Assembly (NCBI GenBank): GCA_038396585.1
Contig: CP121691.1
Span: 682,001-746,000 of the forward strand
Origin: Vallitaleaceae bacterium 9-2
GTDB taxonomy: Bacteria; Bacillota; Clostridia; Lachnospirales; Vallitaleaceae
DNA: 64,000 nt
Direction of reading: 5' to 3'
This document shows, one piece after another, positions 57,370-64,000 of this stretch. A program made the translations under genes and the position numbers. How positions within the stretch are numbered: the stretch's first letter is position 1; every line of letters starts with the position of its first letter. The notes beneath the pieces were generated by a model, which worked only from the letters and a program-made list of their open reading frames with translations, was not told the origin of the DNA and made no database searches.

Positions 57370-60300
57370 GTGGACAAATTATTTACACATCTTCACTTAC
57401 ATACGGAGTACAGTATGTTGGATGGCTCCAGTAAAATTACGGAGCTAGTGTCTCGAGTTAAAGAGTTGGGAATGGATAGTGTTGCCATAACAGACCATGG
57501 TGTTATGTATGGTGCCATTGATTTTTATAAAGCGTGTAAAAAAGAAGGCATTCACCCCGTTATTGGTTGTGAAGTCTATGTTGCGCCTCGAGGGCGAAAG
57601 TATAAAGAAAACAAATTCGATGCCAATAATTATCACTTAGTTCTTCTAGCTGAAAATCAAAAGGGATATGAGAATCTCATCAAACTCGTCTCTTTTGGAT
57701 TTACGGAAGGATTTTATTATAAGCCAAGAATAGATTTTGAACTTATGGAGAAATATAGTGAAGGAATTATTGCCCTTAGTGCTTGTCTTGGAGGGCATAT
57801 CTCCCAATTGATTATCTCCAATCAACTTGAAGAAGCCAAAGAAACCGCGTTAAAATATAAGACAATTTTTGGAGCGAAGAACTATTATCTTGAATTGCAG
57901 CAACATGGTTATGAAGAAGAAAAACGTGTTAATACAACATTAGTTGAGATGAGCCAAGAATTAGATATTCCTTTGGTTGTGACGAATGATAGTCATTATA
58001 CCTACGAAGATGATGTTAAATCACATGATGTCTTATTGTGTATTCAAACCAATAAGAAGGTGACAGACCAAGATCGAATGCGTTATTTGGGTGGTCAGTT
58101 TTATGTGAAAAGCCCAGAAGAGATGTACCAATTATTTGAAGGCTATGAAGAGGCTCTAAATAATAGTTATCAAATCGCACATCGTTGTCAAGTGGAGTTT
58201 GAATTTGGTGTGACCAAACTGCCTCAGTATGACGTACCGGATGGATATACTCCTAAGGAGTATTTACGTAAGATATGCCATGAAGGTTTAGTCGAGCGTT
58301 ATAAGCAAGAAGCAACAAAACATCAGGAACGTTTGGATTATGAGCTGAGTGTTATTGAAAATATGGGGTATATCGATTATTTTTTGATTGTATGGGATTT
58401 TATTCGTTATGCAAGACAAAACCATATAATTGTCGGACCGGGACGAGGATCGGCGGCAGGAAGTATTGTTGCTTATGCCCTAAGAATCACAGATATTGAT
58501 CCGATAAAGTATAGTCTTATTTTTGAGCGTTTTTTGAACCCTGAACGTGTGAGCATGCCTGATATAGATATTGATTTTTGCTATGAACGGCGCGGAGAAG
58601 TTATTGATTATGTTATTCAAAAGTACGGAGCAGAAAAAGTTGCTCAGATTATTACGTTTGGAACGATGGCTGCAAAAGCCGTTATACGCGATGTAGGACG
58701 GGCGTATGACTTGCCTTATTCTGAGGTGGATAAGATTGCTAAGATGGTCCCTCAAGAGCTTAATATGACCATTACAAAAGCACTATCGATGAATAAAGAC
58801 CTAAAAGCGTTGTATGATGAAGATCGACAAGTAAAAACTTTGATTGATACGTCTAAACGTCTAGAGGGACTTGTGCGTCATAGCTCGATTCACGCAGCGG
58901 GAGTTGTTATTTGTGATCGACCGGTATATGAATATGTTCCGTTAAATGCCAGTGACGATGCTGTAACGACGCAGTTTCCTATGGGGACCCTGGAAGAGTT
59001 AGGCTTGTTAAAGATGGACTTTTTGGGACTTCGAACGCTTACCGTGATCCAAAATGCTATGGATCAGATTAATTTTCAGCGAAGCCAAGATGAACGGATA
59101 ATCATTGATGATTTTACCTATGATGATCCACAAGTATTTGACTTAATTGCATCAGGAAAAACAGAAGGGATATTTCAACTTGAAAGTGAAGGCATGAAAA
59201 ACTTCATGAAAGAGTTGAAGCCGCAAAACATTGAAGATATTATTGCGGGTATTTCTTTATATAGACCAGGACCTATGAGCTCAATCCCGGACTATGTGCT
59301 TGGACGCCATCATCCGGAACAAGTACATTATATTACCAAAGAATTAGAGCCAATACTAAAGCCGACCTATGGATGTATTGTGTATCAAGAACAAGTGATG
59401 CAAATTGTGCGTGATTTGGCGGGATATACTCTTGGTCGAAGCGATTTGGTTCGACGAGCGATGTCAAAAAAGAAGTTGGATGTTATGAATACCGAACGTC
59501 AAAACTTCATCTATGGTAATGAACAAGAAGGGATTGAAGGATGTATTCGACGAGGAATTTCAGAAGAAGCAGCAAAAAAAATCTTTGAAGATATGGAAGA
59601 TTTTGCAAAATATGCATTCAACAAATCCCATGCAGCAGCGTACGCAATTATTGCCTATCAAACGGCGTGGTTAAAGCGATATTATCCAGTTGAGTTTATG
59701 GCGGCTTTGATTACATCGGTACTTGGTCATCCGACCAAGACATCGGAATATATCATGCATCTTAGAGATTTAGACATTGAATTACTTCCTCCAGACATTA
59801 ATGAAGGTTTTGCCGATTTTTCAGTTAAAGACAACCAAATTCGCTTCGGACTGGCGGCAATCAAGAACGTCGGAAAAGGGATTGTGCAAAATATTGTCAA
59901 AGAACGAAAAGAAAATGGAGTGTTTGCTTCACTTACAGACTATTGTATGCGTATGGAAAGTCGGGACCTAAATAAACGGATTATAGAAAGCCTAATAAAA
60001 GCAGGGGCTTTTGATTCGCTAGGAGGAACACGTAAACAGTATCTTCAAGGATACAAACCCATCTTAGATTCCGTGCTTCATGGACGCAAGAATCGATTGG
60101 AAGGTCAACTTGATTTGTTTGGCATGTCTCAGGAAGACGAAAGTTTGGATGAGATCTTGCCGGATGTAGGTGAATTTGATGAAGAACAATTGCTATCATA
60201 TGAAAAAGATGTCTTAGGTATCTATGTCAGTGGTCATCCACTTCAAAAATTTGATGCGTATTTAAAAAATATTGCAACCCATCAAAGCCTTGACTTTCAA

Positions 60301-60888
60301 TCTCAAGACCAAGAAGAGATGGAAAGTGACTTTTCAATACCGCAGACAGAAGGTTCTATTAAGTTAAATGAACAACGTATATATGATGGACAGCGTACGA
60401 TAATGGGTGGGCTGATACGCAGTATTACAAAAAAAACAACGAGAAATAATGCAATGATGGCTTTTGTCGAAATTGAAGATTTGTACGGAAGTGTGGAAGT
60501 CATCGTTTTTCCAAAAGTTTTTGAGCAGTGCAAGGAGCTTTTGGTAGAAGACCAACCTATTATTGTCCGTGGACGGGTGACCATACAAGAAGATCAGATT
60601 GCCAAAATTATTGTGGATCGTATCCAGTTGCTCGACAATGATGGGATAGATGACTCAGCTATTGTATGGGTCAAAATCAAAAATAACGATGAATACAATC
60701 TTTTGATTCAGCCGTTGCTTAATATTTTCAATCAATGTCAGGAGGGAACGAATATCGTTGCTTTTTACCTTGAGGAAACGGGGAAAAAACAAAAATACAA
60801 TCAGCAACTACGTATATCTCAGCAAGATGTTGAATCTATGAGGAAAGTTGTTGGAGAGCAGCGAGTTAAAGTTGTGAAAAAAAGTTGA
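57370..60888 (+). CDS. dnaE: DNA polymerase III alpha subunit, DnaE type
   Basis: A 1172-residue replicative polymerase. The N-terminal PHP domain starts FTHLHLHTEYSMLDG. The catalytic PDIDIDF is at residues 397-403 (D398, D400, D402). A helix-hairpin-helix region and an OB domain (TIMGGLIRSI, EDLYGSVEVIVFPKV) occupy the C-terminal third. It lacks the 3'-5' exonuclease insertion of PolC, so a separate PolC is expected elsewhere in a Firmicute. GTG 57370 is preferred, as GAAGGAGGAACAAGA lies just upstream. Confidence 0.96.
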   Translation: MDKLFTHLHLHTEYSMLDGSSKITELVSRVKELGMDSVAITDHGVMYGAIDFYKACKKEGIHPVIGCEVYVAPRGRKYKENKFDANNYHLVLLAENQKGYENLIKLVSFGFTEGFYYKPRIDFELMEKYSEGIIALSACLGGHISQLIISNQLEEAKETALKYKTIFGAKNYYLELQQHGYEEEKRVNTTLVEMSQELDIPLVVTNDSHYTYEDDVKSHDVLLCIQTNKKVTDQDRMRYLGGQFYVKSPEEMYQLFEGYEEALNNSYQIAHRCQVEFEFGVTKLPQYDVPDGYTPKEYLRKICHEGLVERYKQEATKHQERLDYELSVIENMGYIDYFLIVWDFIRYARQNHIIVGPGRGSAAGSIVAYALRITDIDPIKYSLIFERFLNPERVSMPDIDIDFCYERRGEVIDYVIQKYGAEKVAQIITFGTMAAKAVIRDVGRAYDLPYSEVDKIAKMVPQELNMTITKALSMNKDLKALYDEDRQVKTLIDTSKRLEGLVRHSSIHAAGVVICDRPVYEYVPLNASDDAVTTQFPMGTLEELGLLKMDFLGLRTLTVIQNAMDQINFQRSQDERIIIDDFTYDDPQVFDLIASGKTEGIFQLESEGMKNFMKELKPQNIEDIIAGISLYRPGPMSSIPDYVLGRHHPEQVHYITKELEPILKPTYGCIVYQEQVMQIVRDLAGYTLGRSDLVRRAMSKKKLDVMNTERQNFIYGNEQEGIEGCIRRGISEEAAKKIFEDMEDFAKYAFNKSHAAAYAIIAYQTAWLKRYYPVEFMAALITSVLGHPTKTSEYIMHLRDLDIELLPPDINEGFADFSVKDNQIRFGLAAIKNVGKGIVQNIVKERKENGVFASLTDYCMRMESRDLNKRIIESLIKAGAFDSLGGTRKQYLQGYKPILDSVLHGRKNRLEGQLDLFGMSQEDESLDEILPDVGEFDEEQLLSYEKDVLGIYVSGHPLQKFDAYLKNIATHQSLDFQSQDQEEMESDFSIPQTEGSIKLNEQRIYDGQRTIMGGLIRSITKKTTRNNAMMAFVEIEDLYGSVEVIVFPKVFEQCKELLVEDQPIIVRGRVTIQEDQIAKIIVDRIQLLDNDGIDDSAIVWVKIKNNDEYNLLIQPLLNIFNQCQEGTNIVAFYLEETGKKQKYNQQLRISQQDVESMRKVVGEQRVKVVKKS

Positions 60889-60958
60889 AATTTCAATGGA
60901 TATATAATACAATTATCTATAAATTCACATAAGAAGAAATGACTATGGAGGTTATGAA

Positions 60959-61936
60959 ATGGCTAAAGAAATTAAAACGATTGGTGTACTGACAAGTGGT
61001 GGAGATGCGCCAGGAATGAATGCAGTTACACGAGCTGTTGTTCGAACAGCGTTAGCAAAAGGCATGCGTGTCATGGGAATTCGTAAAGGATTTGCCGGAT
61101 TAATTACAGGCGATATTTTTGAGATGGATGCGCGAAGTGTTTCTGATACCATTCAGCGTGGAGGTACAATCTTACATACGGCACGGTGCCCAGAGTTTGT
61201 CAATAAAGAGGTTCAAGAACGTGGTGCAGAGATGTGCCGTGTATTTGGTATTGACGGAATTGTTGTTATTGGCGGTGACGGGTCTTTCCAAGGTGCTGAA
61301 AAATTAGCAAATCTTGGCATCAACACTATTGGAATTCCAGGAACTATTGATTTAGACATTGCATGTACTGACTATACGATTGGATTTGATACAGCTGTCA
61401 ATACAGCCATGGAAGCGATTGATAAAATTCGTGACACATCAACATCCCATGAACGTTGTTCTATTGTAGAAGTTATGGGACGTAATGCAGGATATATTGC
61501 CCTTTGGTGTGGAATTGTCAATGGTGCAGAAGATATTTTCCTTCCAGAAAAAGAAAACATATCAGAAAATGATCTTATTCGCCGAATCCTTGAAAATCGT
61601 CAAAAAGGTAAAAAACATAATCTTATTATTGTGGCAGAAGGTGTTGGCGGTTCGGCAGAATTGGCAAAACGTATCGAAAAAGTAACAGGAATATCAACAC
61701 GTGCAACAATTCTTGGACATTTACAACGTGGTGGTAGTCCAACAGCAGTTGATAGAATGCATGGATCAATGATGGGAGCTGTAGCGGTAGAATTATTGGC
61801 AGAAGGCAAGTCAAATCGCGTTGTGGCTTATAAAGATGGAAAATACATTGATTTAGATATTAATGAAGCATTAAAAATGGAAAAAAATATTGATGATTAT
61901 CATGTTGAAGTGAGTAAATTATTAGAAACACGATAA
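60959..61936 (+). CDS. pfkA: ATP-dependent 6-phosphofructokinase
   Basis: A 325-residue glycolytic enzyme phosphorylating fructose 6-phosphate. GGDGS at 105-109, with Gly at 108, points to ATP rather than pyrophosphate use. The catalytic loop usually reads TIDND; here it is TIDLD (D131, L132, D133), so both Asp are kept but the Asn between is Leu. The ARCPEF and VMGRNAGY substrate motifs are present. Gene order dnaE-pfkA is common in Firmicutes. GGAGGTTATGAA precedes the ATG. Confidence 0.95.
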   Translation: MAKEIKTIGVLTSGGDAPGMNAVTRAVVRTALAKGMRVMGIRKGFAGLITGDIFEMDARSVSDTIQRGGTILHTARCPEFVNKEVQERGAEMCRVFGIDGIVVIGGDGSFQGAEKLANLGINTIGIPGTIDLDIACTDYTIGFDTAVNTAMEAIDKIRDTSTSHERCSIVEVMGRNAGYIALWCGIVNGAEDIFLPEKENISENDLIRRILENRQKGKKHNLIIVAEGVGGSAELAKRIEKVTGISTRATILGHLQRGGSPTAVDRMHGSMMGAVAVELLAEGKSNRVVAYKDGKYIDLDINEALKMEKNIDDYHVEVSKLLETR

Positions 61937-61957
61937 CATTAAGTTAGGGGTATTCTT

Positions 61958-62812
61958 ATGAACTGTCCGAAGTGTGGCGTAGCTATCAAAGAGTCATCGA
62001 AGGTTTGTTTTAACTGTGGGGAAGATTTGGAAAAATATTCCATCGATCAATTGATTCAAACCATGTTAAATGAAGATGAAGATAAACTACAACCTAAGGC
62101 GAAAGCCTCAAAGAAAAAGGAAGCGAAAAAAAACAATTCAGAGCAAGATAAACATCCATATAGTATGGGAATGCTTATTACAAAAGGAATTAACATCCTA
62201 ATTATTGTATTATTAATTGGGTCCTTGTTTTTGCCATGGTTTGTTTTCGAAGGCGAAGGTTTTGCTAAAGGGTATATTTCGCAAGGACGCGAAAGTGCAG
62301 AAACTCTAGATACATCCATAGAGTTTTCTGCATTTGAACTTAGACAATACGCAAAGAATTACGGTGACTACTATAATGTGTTCAATAAAGGAACCGAGGA
62401 AGAAAAACACGTATGGTCTAGCCAACTTCAACTCTATTACCTGCATGGAATTCTGGGCATTATACTTTTAGGTGGGCTATCAATTATTCTCATTGCATTG
62501 GATAGAAAAATGAAAACAGGAGAATGGGTTCGAGGATTTTCAGTGATTAGTGCATTGATTATTGGACTCATTTATTCCACGTTCAAAATTCCTTTTTTTA
62601 GCATGTTTACAACCCGCGCGCAGAATATTTTGCGCAGTGAAGATATGTTAAGCGCCGTTAAGATGAATCTTGATGGGATACAGGTAAACGATCAATTCTA
62701 TGCATATATGATGACAGAACAGATAGGTTTTTACATAGCGGCTGTCGTGTGCGGGCTTTGGTTCGTTTTTTCTACCATAATGATTGAAATGCGAGAAGGC
62801 AAAGAGGAATAG
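61958..62812 (+). CDS. Zinc-ribbon membrane protein of unknown function
   Basis: A 284-residue protein. A zinc ribbon lies at the N-terminus (C3, C6, C17, C20; CPKCG and CFNCG), followed by a Lys/Glu-rich linker (residues 40-67) and four predicted membrane segments (about 72-95, 165-185, 190-215, 250-275). A 60-residue loop between the first two would be outside the cell. No enzyme motif is seen. It starts 21 bp after pfkA and ends 1 bp before the potassium transporter, so it may be cotranscribed with it. Function is unknown. Confidence 0.75.
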   Translation: MNCPKCGVAIKESSKVCFNCGEDLEKYSIDQLIQTMLNEDEDKLQPKAKASKKKEAKKNNSEQDKHPYSMGMLITKGINILIIVLLIGSLFLPWFVFEGEGFAKGYISQGRESAETLDTSIEFSAFELRQYAKNYGDYYNVFNKGTEEEKHVWSSQLQLYYLHGILGIILLGGLSIILIALDRKMKTGEWVRGFSVISALIIGLIYSTFKIPFFSMFTTRAQNILRSEDMLSAVKMNLDGIQVNDQFYAYMMTEQIGFYIAAVVCGLWFVFSTIMIEMREGKEE

Positions 62813-62813
62813 T

Positions 62814-64000
62814 ATGAAAGAATTATTAAAAAAATTACAGATTAAACCTGCCCAAATTTTGGCATTAGGTTTTTTTGGATTGATTATATTTGGAGCATTG
62901 TTATTAAATTTACCTATTGCTTCCAACGATGGACAAAGCATAGGGTTGGTTAATGCTTTTTTTACATCAACATCAGCGGTATGTGTAACCGGATTGGTTG
63001 TAGCAAACTCTATGGAACAGTGGACATTATTTGGAAAGATTGTCATCATTATTCTAATTCAAATTGGAGGATTGGGTGTGATGACATTGGCTACAACGTT
63101 TTTTTTACTATTAGGGAAAAAAATAGGGTTAAAAGAACGTTTGGTCATTCAAGAAGCGCTTAACCAAAATAAGATTTCCGGAGTTGTACGCTTAACACGG
63201 AATATTATTTTTGGAACGTTGGTTATTGAAGGAATCGGAGCCCTTATACTTATGTTTCGGTTTTTACCGGACTACACATTTATTGAGTCTTTGGGATTAG
63301 GCATCTTTCATAGCATCAGCGCATTTTGTAATGCCGGATTTGATGTATTAAGTTTTAACAGCTTATCGCCATATGTTCATGATTGGACGGTTAACCTAAC
63401 GATTAGTGGGTTGATCATTCTTGGTGGATTAGGCTTTACAGTCTGGCATGATTTGATTGATACCACTCGTGAAACGATTCGTAAGAAGCGCCACCATGGA
63501 TATTGGTTTCACAGTCTAGCGTTACATACCAAATTGGTTTTGGTGCTGACAACGACACTTTTATCGGTTGGATTTATTTTGTTTTTCTTACTTGAGATGA
63601 ATAATCCAGGGACCATGCAAGATTTTTCATGGCCACAAAAAGTACTGGCGTCCTTTTTTCAGTCGGTAACGACGCGAACAGCAGGATTTAATACAATTGC
63701 TCTTGATCAAATGACAGATGGATCAAAATTTATCACCATTATTCTTATGTTTATTGGAGGATCACCAGCAGGGACTGCAGGAGGAATTAAAACGGTCACA
63801 CTTGGTGTAGTGTTTTTTTCTGTTATGTCAACAATACGTTCAAGAGAAGAGACGGAAGTTTTTCATCGGCGAATTCCAGATGACATTATTAAACGCAGCT
63901 TAGCAATTATTATGATGAGTTTGGGTGTTATTATTAGCGTAACCATTATTTTAACAATAACAGAAAACCAAACATTTTTGGACGCTGCATTTGAAGCGGT
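62814..64000 (+). CDS. TrkH/KtrB-type potassium transporter, 3' end missing
   Basis: The frame is open from ATG 62814 to the window end (395 complete codons). The protein shows the repeated membrane-pore-membrane plan. Selectivity loops are visible: VCVTG at 56-60, SAFCNAGF around 169-175, and TTRTAGF around 286-292; the fourth lies just past the edge. It moves K+ (with Na+ or H+) across the plasma membrane and normally needs a cytoplasmic TrkA/KtrA partner, which is not in view. Similarity to KtrB or TrkH could not be separated here. No clear ribosome-binding site is seen besides GAGGAATAGT. Confidence 0.9.
   Translation, partial: MKELLKKLQIKPAQILALGFFGLIIFGALLLNLPIASNDGQSIGLVNAFFTSTSAVCVTGLVVANSMEQWTLFGKIVIIILIQIGGLGVMTLATTFFLLLGKKIGLKERLVIQEALNQNKISGVVRLTRNIIFGTLVIEGIGALILMFRFLPDYTFIESLGLGIFHSISAFCNAGFDVLSFNSLSPYVHDWTVNLTISGLIILGGLGFTVWHDLIDTTRETIRKKRHHGYWFHSLALHTKLVLVLTTTLLSVGFILFFLLEMNNPGTMQDFSWPQKVLASFFQSVTTRTAGFNTIALDQMTDGSKFITIILMFIGGSPAGTAGGIKTVTLGVVFFSVMSTIRSREETEVFHRRIPDDIIKRSLAIIMMSLGVIISVTIILTITENQTFLDAAFEA

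Noticed and set aside
60889-60958. Promoter for pfkA with TTGAAA and TATAAT
   Set aside because: The two elements at 60885 and 60903 are only 12 bp apart, too close for a sigma-A promoter; pfkA may be read through from dnaE or use the -10 alone.

Overview
The window reads as one strand of a low-GC, motile, Gram-positive chromosome, most likely class Clostridia and probably close to Lachnospirales. The evidence is the AT-rich codon use, Firmicutes gene order (rpoBC, L7Ae-like protein, rpsL, rpsG, fusA, tuf, then S10-spc-alpha, ECF transporter, truA, rplM-rpsI), zinc-type S14, L33, L36 and S4, a KOW protein between map and infA, and a long L17 (178 aa). Every gene I support is on the plus strand. 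No tRNA, rRNA, CRISPR array, insertion sequence or phage gene was seen.

Region 1 (1-11008) is a tightly packed glycan-modification cluster of seven genes. It has three family-2 glycosyltransferases (the first cut by the window start), a xylose-isomerase-like sugar isomerase/epimerase, a DUF4422-type transferase, a CDP-glycerol glycerophosphotransferase-like protein fused to a predicted beta-propeller, and a four-part protein (methyltransferase-like, kinase-like, Rossmann-like, cytidylyltransferase). Six of the seven carry a similar roughly 90-residue Rossmann-like module. Region 2 (11019-13914) follows directly: a sigma-28-like promoter, then flaG, fliD, fliS and a small FlgN/FliT-like coiled-coil gene. 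The juxtaposition suggests that the cluster decorates flagellin, perhaps with a phosphate-linked polyol glycan, somewhat like the type A flagellin glycan locus of Clostridioides difficile. This is the most interesting part of the window.

Region 3 (13930-30166) is the transcription/translation core: rpmG-secE-nusG-rplK-rplA, rplJ-rplL behind an L10 leader, rpoB-rpoC, an L7Ae-like protein, rpsL, rpsG, fusA and tuf. Region 4 (30183-32746) is an insertion between tuf and the S10 operon: a galactose-binding-like protein and a methyl-accepting chemotaxis protein in one small operon. Region 5 (32775-49127) is the S10-spc-alpha ribosomal supercluster with secY, adk, map, infA and rpoA. Promoters and long leaders precede rpsJ and rpsM. 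Region 6 (49128-54600) is ecfA1-ecfA2-ecfT-truA, a YibE/F membrane protein, then rplM-rpsI behind an L13 leader. Region 7 (54601-64000) holds a second chemotaxis receptor with a Lys-rich N-terminus, an intergenic array of 46-bp repeats and hairpins, dnaE, pfkA, a zinc-ribbon membrane protein and a TrkH/KtrB potassium transporter cut by the window end.

Promoters quoted are matches to the -35/-10 consensus with 17-bp spacing, read by eye. Hairpins were paired by hand, without energy calculation. Family assignments rest on recognised motifs and gene order, not database searches.
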